NCBI RefSeq assembly: GCF_027580225.2
Contig: NC_073356.2
Coordinates: 16,459,501 to 16,523,500, forward strand
DNA from: Misgurnus anguillicaudatus
Taxonomy: Eukaryota; Chordata; Actinopteri; Cypriniformes; Cobitidae
DNA length: 64,000 nt
Direction of reading: 5' to 3'
Below the pieces are notes generated by a model. It was not told where the DNA came from. It was given only the letters and a program-made list of their open reading frames with translations, and did not search any database. Of the stretch, positions 26,051 through 37,758 are shown piece by piece. The translations under genes were made by a program, and so were the position numbers. How positions within the stretch are numbered: the stretch's first letter is position 1; every line of letters begins with the position of its first letter.

Positions 26051-27998
26051 GAAAACGCAACTATTGTGAAGAACTCTTTTATTCCCTTTATTTTTAAGAG
26101 TGTATAATAAAAAAACATATTTAATAGGTGTTATCAATTCTCTAAACATTATATTCAAGGTAAAACATTCGTCATTACTTTTCAATTAATAAATGGCTTG
26201 TCAACTTTGTCGACATGCAGTTTAGCCAAACCAATGCTTCTCATTATCATAGACTTTTCATATCTGAGTCATGATGTAAATCCAGCTGCACTATGACATG
26301 TTATGTGAGGACTTTAATGTATTTAAACAGATTCAAGCAGTTTTCTTTCAAATTAAGTGAAATACTTTGTCATTCATATCCTAAAAACTTTACAAAATGG
26401 CCTTTTTATAAACCTTTGTTTGAGTCATTGGTGATGAACCCAAACCATCTTTATAACACTTGCTTTTGATTGCAAAAAAGTGGTCGGAAATTACTCAGCA
26501 TCTGGTGTAGAGCGCCAGTGAACTATGGCAGCACGTTTTTAATAGCCTAACACAATAGCATATTATATTTCCCTGCACATACAGGAGAAACTAGAGAAGA
26601 AGATTGAAGTTTAAGGCAGTAATAGACAGGAAGGAACTTGCAGTCAATTTGCTTATGCATCCTGTTGCAAACATGAATCAGCTGCTGTGATGTTTGTAAT
26701 TGAAATTTTCAGCAAAGTTTCAGTGAATGACAGAAGTATTTGAGCAAAGTCTTTTTTAAATAAAAGGCTTAGAAAAAATATTTGCTCCCTTGAAATTATA
26801 AAAGACTGAAAACTTTCCTTACTCCAAAAAAACCCACACTTTGTATATAAGTCTATATAGATTTAATATGGACTGATGTGTTGTAAAACACAAATAACAG
26901 CAAAAATATGACATGTCAGTGTCAACGCCACTGCTTTAAATGAGACCAGAAAATTTCTTACATTTATATTTTACACATTGGGATATACCAATGGTGGCAT
27001 TGAAGATGTGCGGCAATGTTTCTTTTTAAATTGGCAGTTGCCACCTCTTTATCTAACCCAAATTTCAAATTATCAAAGATCAAGTTTGTTGACACCAGGT
27101 TTGCAAGACACCAAAAATCTTCAATTGGATGCAAGCCTGGTCTTTGATGCTATATATTTGTTTTGTGCCAAATTTTGTGCTTTACTTCAAGGCCAGAGAG
27201 CTCATTTTTAGCGTCATCATATATTTTCTTCAAACGTTTCAAAAGATTTCAGGTTTCATCAGATGGCTTCTAGCAAACTCTGGCATGATTTAATGGTGCC
27301 CTCTTTAATTTCTTCCTTCCAGGTTTTCTCAGAAAGTCAAAATCTGTGAAGTGCTGTAAAGTGTTGATCCATCACTGTTAGATGCTGCATCTTAGTCACT
27401 TCTCTGAAATTTTCTTCAGTTTCGCAGTTTAGTTGATTGATTCAGTGTCTTAGTTGTGTCTTGTTTATCCATTTTACAATGATGGATTTTACAGTGCACT
27501 TAAAAGCTTTTTCATCAAGGGTTAACTGAGCTGCTCCTTGGTCTTCCTGAAGGCTGAAATGATTTATGATTTGCCTTTAAGACCTCACATGTAATCAATG
27601 TTGTGTAATCAGACAACTAAACAATCGAGTACTTAATTTTTCTTTAAGTTTCTTCTTTAAGTCGATTTAAATTGATCTCTATAGTGCTTTCCACAGTTTT
27701 GCATTGTTGTAAAGCAGCATTACAGTAAATACATACACTCTTAAAAATATTGCGTTGGTTTAACCAAGACGCAACCTTTGGATCTCTATCGTGAAGACAA
27801 CATGGAAATGACTTAAACTGCAATTCATCGATGGCCGCTAGAGACTGGCTCCAAAAGAGAGTCAATCCCATAGACCTCCATGTTAAAATGCCCAACTTTA
27901 CTGCAGAAATAATATGTTTACAGCCTGCTACAAAAAGTGTTTTTGGTACAACTGTGAGGGGGGTGAATTTATTTGTAACTCATCCATCTACGTTATAT
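26051..27998. other. Intergenic, no gene seen
   Basis: AT-rich. 26950-27600 looks like an old, unidentifiable repeat remnant. 27780-28015 contains the reverse-strand 'gactggctccaaaagagagtcaa' repeat, related to sequence near 1040-1080. No splice-flanked open frame was found. Confidence 0.4.
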
Positions 27999-28788
27999 TA
28001 AGCCTTAAAGGGACATTCCACTTTTTTAAAAATATGCTCATTTTCCAGCTCCCCTAGAGGCTGTTTACACTTGGTATGTGTTTTCGTCGATCGGATCTCT
28101 TTTGTCCACTTTCGACCGCTTCTGTCCTGAGTACTGTGAGGGAGTGGTCTGTCGAGACAGTGGGTGAGTCTCTCCGCTGTCAGTCAAACGCGAGCGGGAG
28201 TAATGATGAGTTTATATGGACGGGAACTAATGTTATGTCAGAGTCCACTGCTTGTTTAGCAAGTAAACATGCTTCACAGTGTTTTGTACATGTATGTTAG
28301 AGCTTTCTCTGAATTTTCACCGCAATTGATGAAATAAGATTGCGCAACTTTCACACGCCTACAAAATGAAACTGCGGAGATCAGCCGCTTTAGTTTTATC
28401 AATGAAAGGCTAAAAATAGCGCTGTACACTGCACTGAAAAAAAAAATCCTTTCAATTTACGTAATTTTAATGTGTACATCGGTCCCACATGATCCGATTG
28501 TTTAAAACCAAAATAATTTTCCTCAAATAATTTTTGTGTGTCAGACCAAAACATTTTAATTATTTTAAGTAGTCTAATACAAATATGTTGACTCAAAGTG
28601 ATATTTCTCTTTACTATAACACATTTATTTTGTAATGTTTAAGTAATTTAATTATGTAAGGGGACTAGATTTTCATCTGTAATTCCAACATGCTTTTTTA
28701 ATGCTTATATTATGGGATTATGTAACTCTAAAGCAATTTCATTATGTCTCTGGCACCAGAATAATCACCCATAATTATCCAAATGTTA

Positions 28789-28794
28789 TTTATT
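28789..28794 (-). terminator. Candidate polyadenylation signal of embedded gene
   Basis: TTTATT on the plus strand reads AATAAA on the minus strand, about 600 bases past the TGA, in AT-rich sequence. Confidence 0.35.
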
Positions 28795-29392
28795 TCTTTT
28801 TAAATACAAAATACATTTGCATTGGCATAAAAAGTGAAGAGTTTTGTACAAATGTTTAGTGATATTGAGGCAAACCACTGCTTTCAGATCATCAATTCAT
28901 TTAAATCACTACACATTAATTCAATAACAGTCAATAACTATTACAACAATCAGCACATGCAGTACATACATAAAGGGGCAATTTCCCAAACAGGTTGTAG
29001 ATTAATTCATGACTAGGCCCTAGTTATATTAGGATGAAACTGACCCAAATGTTTAAAATAGTTACTATCACAGTAGATTTAGAAGTGCTAAAACACAAAC
29101 ACTGCATTCCAAAGAGACATGCAAAACAGTAAGTACTATTATTTTTAAAATGGATTTACAAACTGGAAAATATCAATCCTTCAGAAAGTCAGAGCTACAG
29201 CATTTGTATAAACTGTTAATCAAAAATTCATCAAAAACAAAATACAACAACCATTTCCAAAATCGACTATGAGCAGCAAACGGTTAATGTATTAATAAGA
29301 GAAAACACTTAAAACAGATAAACAAAGTCAAAAATGAGCAGCACAGTCTTTCTGATCCTTTCACTGAAAGAAACTGTTCGTTAAAGTTACTC

Positions 29393-29630
29393 TCAATGCA
29401 GTTCCATTAAAATCTTTTGGATTTCCTCAAAAATAAAGCGGAGATCAGGATAGCTCAGGTTTAAGGAATACATCAGCTCAAACAACATGGCACGATGTTG
29501 CAACACCTTCATGCCTTCCAGGACTATACAAAGATCCTCTTCTTCATCACAAGAAGCAGGTTGTTTGAGAGCACAAATCCCAACATTGGTGTCTTCAAAT
29601 GACCTCACTGATGCTGACTTCATCCATGCC
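29393..29630 (-). CDS. Candidate terminal exon of the embedded gene
   Basis: After the acceptor TTTGTTTTGTACAG, one frame is open to TGA at 29395-29393. It contains an acidic patch (CDEEEDL) followed by an amphipathic helical end. The frame does not join the preceding exon unless the acceptor after 29618 is used or an exon was missed. Confidence 0.55.
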
Positions 29631-31462
29631 CTGTACAAAACAAACAAATGTAGTTAAAGAAACAGAAAAAAGGTTACTGTTACAATAAAAGTGTCATTGG
29701 AAATTAGTACAATGCAAACAAATATAAATGTAAGTATACAGACCCATGTGCATTGCCACAGCATGTTACAATTGGTAACAAATATATGGGTTACAAAGCA
29801 AGGCAGCTGCACTGTCCACTGCTCTGGGTGTGTGTGTGTTCACTACACTGGGATGAGTTAAATAAAGAGGCCACATTTCGAGTGTGTGCTACCATACCGG
29901 ACAATCACAGCAAAAGTGAATTCTCTCATTTTCTCACTCTCATGTTGTTACAAACCTGTATAAATGTCTTTGTTCTGATTAACATGAAGGAAGATATTTA
30001 TTTTGAGAAATGTTTGCAACCAAACTGTTCATGAGCCCCATTCACTTCAATAGTATTATTTTTCCCCACTATGGAAGTGAATGGGGCTTATGATTGGTTT
30101 GGGTACAAACATTCCTCAAAATATCCTCCTTAGTGTTCATCAGAACAAAGACATTTATAAAGGTTTGTAACAACATGATAGGGAGTAAGTGATGAGAATT
30201 TTTATTTTTGGATGAACTACCCCTTTAAATCTTCCCAGGTGTTTTAATGACCCGTGTGCCAAAAGATGTTGTAACTAAAACATACTAAATGTTCTGTACT
30301 TCCAACAAGGTTTACATATTTTATGTCTATGAATCTATATTACTTACTTCTGTCATTTGATCATTGATTGTTTGAAGCCTTTTTGCTAGCTGTCCTCCTT
30401 TCTGATAGAAGAGTTTCATCAGGTTTTTGGATTGGAGGTCCAGGTGACACGCAGGAACATAAGACAGTAGTAATTCTTTCAAATTCAGCATTTATCTGAA
30501 AACAAATTAACCAACCATTGTATATTTGAGTACTGCGAGTCAAAGAATAATACATGTATATTAGTTACAAAAATAAGATATAGCTCCTAACAGCAGTACA
30601 AAAGTGAAAGAAATGACTTACCAATGCTTTTGAGTGTGTAGCGTATGAAAGGATGATGGACCTATAAGAGGAAATATTCAGAGGTGAAATCAACACACAA
30701 CCTCAAATGATGAAGGTCACACATACACAGAAAAATAATGAAATAAGTATTATATCTGTCATAGGACGCAATTTTGGACAAAATGAGATCTTAAAACAAC
30801 AAGGTGCTCTTCTGAAAACGTCAGCTTTAAGGTGTGGCACTTCAAATCGATTTTTTTTCAGTGAATATACCAGACGACACGCGAGACATTTAAAAAAGCT
30901 TTTTCTAATAGAATCAAGTGTTGCTCGTGGCGTAGCGAAGTCACGAATAACTGACGCGGGTCTGTTCATCTGATTAAGCAGACAGTTTGTTTCATACGCA
31001 ATGTCATTATTAATGTAGTTAATTGATATCATCTGGTAAATTACTTACATGGATAACGTTACTCTGGACAGAATAACTTTTGGTTAGCGTTTTATTTGTC
31101 CCGACAGGTTTCCATAGAACAACTGAGTAAAAAGTGCCTCAAAAGTCAACTCAAAGCTGACAGTTTTCAACTCAGATAAAACTACCAAACGTGAAATAAC
31201 ATTAAACAGCTGACGTTTTTAAAACGCTGTGTTTTTCTTTATGAGCTTGACTGACTTACTCCACCAACCTCCTCCAAACTAATATTTACTACAAGTCATT
31301 GCAATGGCTACATATTGTAAACAAAAAAATAGTCTATCTAGTGAAGATATATCACGTATGAAGCGAACATAAATAAATAATATAACTTACTTTAATAACG
31401 TGGTGTCCGTCTGAGAGAGTTCTTCTGACTGACTGGTAGTGACTGCTGTGCTTAGTCTTCAT
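29393..31462 (-). CDS. Unrecognised multi-exon gene inside nested transposons
   Basis: I do not recognise the product. Reading the minus strand: exon 1 (31462-31391) starts ATG AAG ACT and ends AAA|GTAAGT in phase 0. A 40-nt exon (30661-30622) lies between TTCCTCTTATAG and |GTAAGT. A next exon ends GAA|GTAAGT at 30348. The last exon (29630-29393) ends in TGA. The best joint frame gives about 160 residues, Leu/Lys-rich and probably helical. It includes HPFIRYTLKSIELLLSYV and LMKLFYQKGGQLAKRL, with the C-terminal block FEEIQKILMELH. That frame needs acceptors at 30476 and 29618, 13-20 nt inside stronger-looking ones (30496, 29631). Alternatively there are 5' untranslated exons with a start at 30491, or a missed exon. 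A 15-nt microexon (31063-31049) is possible. An E2F-type site abuts exon 1. AATAAA for the 3' end is at 28794-28789. Confidence 0.5.
29917..30224. mobile_element. Cyprinid MITE in intron of embedded gene
   Basis: The right end is GATGAACTACCCCTTTAAA, of the same 'GGGGTAGTTCACCC' kind as 3743-4027. It contains inverse arms around 'gaagtgaatggggct'. A separate short repeat piece with a GT tract lies at 29800-29910. Confidence 0.65.
30348..30495 (-). CDS. Candidate internal exon of the embedded gene
   Basis: The strong acceptor TTTGTTTTCAG gives a 148-nt exon whose long frame starts at ATG 30491-30489 and ends GAA|GTAAGT. A second AG places the start at 30475, and that continues the frame of the 40-nt exon. 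Either way the frame encoding LDLQSKNLMKLFYQKGGQLA is the one open to the donor. Confidence 0.55.
30622..30661 (-). CDS. Candidate internal exon of the embedded gene, 40 nt
   Basis: Acceptor TTTCCTCTTATAG and donor GTAAGT flank 40 nt. In phase 0 after exon 1 it reads VHHPFIRYTLKSI plus one base. Confidence 0.5.
31049..31063 (-). other. Possible 15-nt microexon
   Basis: On the minus strand it lies between TATTCTGTCCAG and GTAAGT. In phase with exon 1 it would add five residues (SNVIH). It could equally be a chance pair of splice-like sites. Confidence 0.25.
31391..31462 (-). CDS. Candidate exon 1 of the embedded gene
   Basis: 24 in-frame codons from the ATG at 31462-31460 (MKTKHSSHYQSVRR...) to a perfect donor AAA|GTAAGT. 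The start codon directly adjoins the TTTGGGCGCCAAA site, so it may be untranslated if transcription begins further in. Confidence 0.5.
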
Positions 31463-31476
31463 TTTGGCGCCCAAAA
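31462..31476 (-). promoter_or_regulatory. Palindromic E2F-type site
   Basis: TTTTGGCGCCCAAAA contains TTTGGCGC on one strand and TTTGGGCG on the other, close to the E2F/DP consensus TTTSSCGC. It sits at the 5' boundary of candidate exon 1, where cell-cycle promoters often carry it. Confidence 0.5.
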
Positions 31477-32380
31477 AACGATCTTTATTCTTCTTTTATG
31501 GCAATCGATGTCCTTCTCAATGAGCTATACTGCCCCTGCTGCTCAGGAGGTGCCATTTTGTGTCCAAACCCAATTTTATTGTTTTAAGTATTCAATTCAA
31601 TCAATTTTAATCAATGTGAGAATAATGTGTTCATTTTACATTCAAACAAAACATTTTAATCCTAATCAATTAAATTATGTTTACACAAGAAATATAAATA
31701 TTTTGTGTTGCATATACATGTTTATTTTATTTAAATTCAAAGACCCACTAAGTCCATTTTTTTCAGTGTGTGTGTTCGCGTCAGAAGTCAGAAAAGACGT
31801 AAAACATTGTGTTCAGTTTCTCAGATTAGATAAATGGGCGGAGGGAAGGCGGTCGCGTGTGGCAGTTCGAACAGATTCAACCACATGTGCGTTTACACTA
31901 CAAAAGCAATCTGATCGAAAGGGGTTTTGACTACCTCTGAATGGGGTTGAAAGTGGTCGAAAGTGGACGAGCTCAAAACGTTTTAAACACTGTTTACACC
32001 TGGCATTAACGTCGTCCACTTCTGATCCGATCGATGAAAACGCATGTTAATGCCAAGTGTAACAGCCTCCTAGAGTTGGAATCCATTCAGCTGATCTCCG
32101 GGTCTGGCGGTACCACTTTTAGCATAGCTTAGCATAATCCATGGAATCTGATTAGACAATTAGCATTGCGCAAAAAAAATAACAAAAGAGTTTCGATATT
32201 ACGCCAGAATGAGAGTATAGTTCCTCTGCCTAGAAAATCGCAACTTTAAATTTTCCGTCGGTCTTAGTACACATAGTAAATATCGAAACTCTTTGGTTAT
32301 TTTTTAGCGCGATGCTAATGGTCTAATCAGATTCAATGGATTGTGCTAAGCTATGCTAAAAGTGGTACCACTTACTGGAC

Positions 32381-33180
32381 AGAACCTACCATTGGGTTAT
32401 ACATAAACCAAATTGGGCTAGTTTAAAAGTAAGGAACAAATGAAAACGGTCCGTTGAATTATTCAAAATATCCAGTGAATTATTAAAATATCCAACGGCC
32501 CATCGTCAATTATTCTTACTTTTAAACCAGCCAAATATTTTTTAGAGGGTAGCACAGACAGTGCTTTTGTGTCTGCAACTTCTTTCTGCCATTCTGGATC
32601 AAAGAAAACATTTGTGTCCATGAACATGAATCAGTGGATTAAAATAAAAGTACCCTAACCATTCATACCTGTATTATTTTTGGATCTCAGTTAGTAGCAA
32701 AACATGAACGTTAGTTAATTTTGCGCTTGTTTAATTCTGAATTTAACGACTACGTGTTCTACCTCATGAAAGCCGAACATCTTACGAAACAACTTTGTCA
32801 GTCGACAGTAAAAATGTACTTCCCTTTTAAGCACTGTCTGCTCTTCTTTGAACTTCCTAGAAAGAGAAAAACCTGTTTGATTGTTTATCTTCATTTTTCA
32901 GAAGAAAAAAACACTATTTGATCAGCAACATAAAAGCTATCATAGGAAAACATGGAAAACACTACTCAACTTGTTGTTTTTTTGTTGTAATATTTTTCCT
33001 GTCTCAGAAAACCACATCAATCCATATTTTATTCAAAGGGAGATCGAATTTGTCCGTATCATAGACTTCTGAAAAAGTGCTAATTCGTTTTTTAAAGCTT
33101 TTAAAAGTTTTACAATTAGAAATGAAGGATAAAATTGCTTTAACGTTTAATTGACGTGATAATTTTAAAATAGCCTAAGG
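32381..33180. other. Intergenic, no gene seen
   Basis: Short repeat remnants ('tccagtgaattattaaaatatcc') and AT-rich sequence. Open frames are short and lack splice context. Confidence 0.35.
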
Positions 33181-34800
33181 CATGGGTGATATAACAATCC
33201 TGTCTATGTTTACCTATGGCCAGCGCACCTGTCAATCATTCACACTCCATAAATTCAATTTTCATTCTGGATAAGTATTACAACAATGAACTCACATGAG
33301 TATATTTTGATCACTCTCAGCTTGAGTTCCTGCTGGGTCAATCAAAGCTATGGAAATTTCTGCGTTTCAAGAGGCCTCATTTGTAATGCTGGACTGCATT
33401 ATAACTCCCAGGTACACAATGGAAATCCCTGCATGTGTTCCTGATAGACCGAGAGCCTTGTTCTAATTTGATTAATGTCGATTTTTCTCTTTTTTGGGGT
33501 GCCAAGCATCCCATGTTTGGAAACACATATCGCATAATAAACCTTTGATAAGAGACTAATCTGCGTTGGACAAAAAAATTAGCATATCAAACATATCAAA
33601 CCCTTTTGTCAACATTGTGAGCTGGTGTATTAAATATTTCATGATGCGAATAATGGGATAATGTCATGGAATAATGTCATTATTATCATGTATTTGGACA
33701 GCGATTTAGCGTTACATCATATAATCAATTTGCGTGCATTAATAAAAGGCATTTATTAAAATGTTAAATATGAATTAGGCTACTGATCAGTTGACCGCTA
33801 ATGTAGCTATCAGTGAGAGGCTGTATGGGGAACAGTTGAAGCTCGTGAACGTTGAGGAAGGAATTGGTTATGCATGTCTTTAGTTCTGCATCAGGCAGAT
33901 AAGTGCTGTGTAGGATTGCCCTTATAGCCATTAATTCAATGACTCATAAAGGCTTCTTCAACCCAAACCTCACCATACATAATTGTACACCTACTTCTAA
34001 AGGAACTCAATAGTGGGTGAGTTAAAAGTTTTATGTCAGAGAAGTAAATGACTTGCGGAAAGTAATTGGTAGGGAATGCGTTCCACTCGACTCCGGACCG
34101 CCCGCCGTGCACACATTTACATTTAGGGCAAGTGGAGGCCGCTAAATGGATTGTAGACACGTTATACACATGAGATGCCTGTGAACAGTGTTCGCAAAAG
34201 TAGAAGAAACAACATCCTGCATAAGACTTTTTAGTGTTTACAGAACTGCTTGATGTGATTTCACACAAACACATTATTCCCATTAAGTTACTTCAAATAA
34301 ATATTAATTATTCAAACTTTTTAATTGGCAGGAATAATCGGCTGGATTGACATTGTGGGATTTTATTTGTAATATTGATTTAGTAAAGCATTAGGTGGTT
34401 TAGTAGTTTTTGGATGTTTAACTCTCATTCTCGACATTATTACTCATGCGGCTTTACCAACATTTTTGAGATGGTAGTTTGCAAATAAATGAAGCCCATT
34501 AACACAACAGTGTGTTTAAGGGTTAGATTAAAGAGTTACCAAGACTGACACCAAACATCTGAGCGTGTGCTTAAATGCAAAGCTTTAATTTGGCAATGGA
34601 GAAATTCTAGTACTCATGAACAGTACTCCAGGCTCTATTCAAGCTGTTTTCACAGATGTATGAATTTGCTGGCTAATCTGCTTTGCATTTGATTACATGG
34701 TTACAATAAAATGAAGCATATTCTCCCTCCACAGCTTGTTTCTTGTTTCACACTTCCCTCACAATGAAAGAATGAGTGGAGGACCAACATGTCTGAATTT
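33180..34800. other. Repeat-poor non-coding block
   Basis: About 1.6 kb without recognisable transposon ends or coding exons, with low CpG and scattered ATTTGCAT-like words (GCAAATAAATG, CTTTGCATTTGA). This pattern is common in conserved regulatory DNA near developmental genes. A minus-strand open frame (34283-33936) has no coding character. Confidence 0.35.
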
Positions 34801-35070
34801 TGGACACTGTTTAAAAAAAGGCTAATGAATTTGAATCAAACTGTGTTTTTGCCAGTGTGCAAACAAAATTGGTGCTCATTTTTTATGTTTTTAAAGAAAA
34901 AAATGAAAATGAGCCCATAATTGACTGTATTATTATGATACCTTAGTGATTGAAAATTATTCAAATTTAAGAGCTTTTTAGAGAGTGATAAGTCACATTT
35001 AAATGTAAACAACACTGTAAGTTGTGTGTAATCTAAATTGGGGCACACAGGCTCCACGACGGTTCTTTAA

Positions 35071-35528
35071 CTCTTTCCCCGCCATTGACGGGTTAACTTG
35101 TCAATTAAGGGAGAACTTCCCTGCCAACGACGAGTATTTCCGGCTTTCCGCAATACCGTTATTATCCACCAGGTGGCGCTCTTCCTCAACTTATAAAACC
35201 TGAAAGTATCGCCCTAGGGCAAAGAGCTGTATGTCCGTGTAAGTTTTGAGGATCGCTCTGCATCTGATCTTTATCAAAAGTCTCAAAGAGAGTTGCTGAA
35301 AATTTGGTGTTTGAAGAAACCCATATTTGAGAAGTGACAAAAGAGAACTAATGAAGGTAGGATGAAATGATGAAAAGCAGAGGGTATGTTCTTTAATTTG
35401 ATATATTGTATGTTAATATACTTACATTTATATACATTTTCTGGAAAGCATTAAACTTTTGTGAAAGTCATAAAAATGCTGGTGCTGGCTGGCAACTTTT
35501 TTTTTTTTAATTGCTGGCGGGGTAAGAG
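35071..35528. mobile_element. TTAA MITE, second copy of 4443-4915 family
   Basis: CTCTTTCCCCGCCATTGACG at the left and TGCTGGCGGGGTAAGAG at the right, with TTAA at 35067-35070 and 35529-35532. Orientation is opposite to the copy at 4443. Confidence 0.8.
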
Positions 35529-35532
35529 TTAA

Positions 35533-37005
35533 ATATCTGAATAGTTGTATACTAAAAATGCTACTGCTGTTTGCTGTTTGTCTACATAAGAAACCTTTAA
35601 CTTCCAAAAAAACGTTCTGTTTCACAAGGGAAAATGTCTTTAGACTATTAAAAGAAAAGAAAGAAATGGCTATAGCATTGCTGTGGAGAAAGATGACCTT
35701 CATATTCACCGTAAGTAAAAGTGTATTTCCCCAAACAAACAAGACATAATACTATGTTTACTACCAGGAGTCAATATGAAAAACAAGACTTTTACCAATG
35801 TATCCTGTCTGGATGTCTCTAGCTGTCATGTTATGAGTATATTGACAGTTTTCCTTGAGAAATGCAACTAAACTCCTGGAACCATTGTCATACCAACTGT
35901 GACGAATACCAAACGTTTAATCATATATATTATTAGACTAAACACAAAGTCTTTTCCTGCTTGTAGATCTCTCGCCGGTCAGACTCATTGCTCTTACTGA
36001 TGGTGAGGCTTAAATGATCCGATCACCGCAGACTGAATGATTTATTTACAGCTCTTCACTGGTGTAGCCATTGCCTCGGTTGCAATTTTAGTATCAATAT
36101 TCGAAACACTGAATGTTTTAAGCTTAAGGTCAGAACTACCAGAGCAAAACGTTAATTTAAGATCCAGGCCTCCTTCATGTGCATGATCAAGAGCCACTCG
36201 GGTTGGGGGAAATATAAAGCTTCAATCCAATATCAAGTAGCAGAACGTTCTTAGGACTCTGTGTGTTTCAGTATCAATTCACACTCAAGCCATAATACAT
36301 ACATGTAGTGTTTCGGTGCCTTAGTAGATTTAACAAAAATAAAATGAGTAAACTGTATAAAAAATGTGGTATTCTTTTTTTTTGTCAAAATATGAGTTAA
36401 AATAACATAAAAATGTGAATAATTGAGTAATTCTAAATTAACACATTATTGAGTAAATTCAACCTTATTTTATCATGTATAATCTACTTAAATTTGTAAG
36501 AAGGAAATTAACTAAAAAGAAAGACTTGTTAGTGTTTAATGTTCATTTATCTTCGAAATTTGGAAGAGTTTCTGTTTCTTCTTTGGGTTTTGTAGTTACC
36601 ATTGTTCAGAAGACTGGTGCTGGATACACTGCGTACTAAAGTATGTTGCACTTCACAGCTGCCCAAAACGAAACTGGGTGGGCACGTTGATTAAATAAAC
36701 GTTTTGTGCCCTTATCTCACAGAAAGATAAAGTATAAAATCAATGTTTATAGACCCTTTTACTGTTTGTACACAGTGATGACATGGCAGCGTATGTGCGT
36801 GCATTTAGGCAACGGAAGTATTGCAAGAATCAGCAGTGAAGCAACCAAGACAGGGAAAGTTATTTTAAAAAGTGAACTTTATCAACTTTTTCAACACAGC
36901 TACCAGATCCGTGTACTATAGTGGAGTGGATAGAAGACGTTAGCAGATGGCCAAAAATAAAGTTGCCAGATACATATATAGCCTACGTATATTAGTATAT
37001 TATAT
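35533..37005. other. Intergenic, no gene seen
   Basis: AT-rich sequence without recognisable exons. Weak inverse words around 36.7 and 37.4 kb ('atagacccttttac' / 'gtaaaagggtctat') suggest another split element surrounding the repeat at 37008. Confidence 0.35.
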
Positions 37006-37007
37006 TA

Positions 37008-37303
37008 CCCTACTGAAAAATCCAGCTAAGACCAGCATAAGCTGGTGAGCTGGTCTCCCAGCTGGGTTTTAGCTGATTTTGCTGGTGTAGGAAGCTGGTT
37101 TTGCTGGTGTAGCAAACTGGTCTAGCTGTGTTTTGGTCACTTTTTAAGCTGGTCTAGCTGGACAGGCTGGAAGACCACTTGACCCACCAGCATGACCCGC
37201 TTTGTTAGGCTGGGAGGACCAGCGTAAACCAGCTAGTGCCACCTTAAACCAGCACAAACCAGCTACCAGCTTATGCTGGTCTTAGATGGATTTTTCAGTA
37301 GGG
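37008..37303. mobile_element. Cyprinid 'accagct' MITE, TA duplication
   Basis: CCCTACTGAAAAATCCAGCT / inverse ends are flanked by TA. The interior is a degenerate array of 'agctggt' and 'accagct' words, typical of a very abundant cyprinid repeat. Confidence 0.85.
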
Positions 37304-37557
37304 TAGTGCAACCAAACGCAACAACCAGACATTTTGATGCTGGGAAATCGTTTTTATAAACTTTCTGAGTTGCTAACATGTTAGAACCACTGGTGAACAA
37401 CACTGCTTCTGTTGCCTAAATGCGCGCGCAGGCTATTTGATCACGTGAGCTGTAAAAGGGTCTATGGAAACAACAACAACAAACCATAAAAAAGTTACCT
37501 GTACCAAGAAGAGTTAGTTAAACTATACTAGTACTATTAGTTAACTAATAATACTAG

Positions 37558-37758
37558 GAAAAATATTGAAACTCTTAGATTTTTTGAGCGCGATGCTAAT
37601 GGTCTAATCAGATTCAATGGATTATGCTAAGCTATGCTAAAAGTGCTAGCGCAAGACCCTGAGATCAGCTGAATTGATTCCAAAACGGTAAAAATCAAAT
37701 GTTTAACTCTAGGAGAGCTGGAAAATTAGCCTATTTTCAAAAAAAGTGGAGTGTCCCT
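37558..37758. mobile_element. TTAA foldback, right half only
   Basis: It begins inside the arm ('gaaactcttagattttttgag') and ends GTGGAGTGTCCCTTTAA. Same family as 41335-41896. Confidence 0.75.

Larger units (their letters stand above)
28057..32069. mobile_element. Inverted-repeat element carrying a multi-exon gene (CTA duplication)
   Basis: The ends are GAGGCTGTTTACACTTGG and CCAAGTGTAACAGCCTC, with a CTA direct repeat outside (28054-28056, 32070-32072) and subterminal inverse matches (CGATCGGATC; GTCCACTTTCGACC). The 3-bp duplication fits PIF/Harbinger-like elements. Its middle, about 28430-31770, begins CACTGAAAAAAA and ends TTTTTTTCAGTG, perhaps another nested element. It contains the minus-strand gene at 28789-31462. 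No transposase was recognised. Confidence 0.7.
27999..32380. mobile_element. TTAA foldback split by a 4-kb insertion
   Basis: The left piece (27999-28056) begins TTAAAGGGACATTCCAC and runs to CCAGCTCCCCTA. The right piece resumes at 32070 with CTAGAGTTGGAATCCATTCAG, the next part of the same family apart from a 23-bp deletion. It continues through both arms to about 32380, where the terminal part is lost. Intact comparison copy: 41335-41896. Confidence 0.8.

Noticed and set aside
29753..30034. 93-codon plus-strand frame
   Set aside because: It spans a short repeat piece and the MITE at 29917-30224.
33936..34283. 115-codon minus-strand frame
   Set aside because: No splice sites, no recognisable domain, composition like its surroundings.
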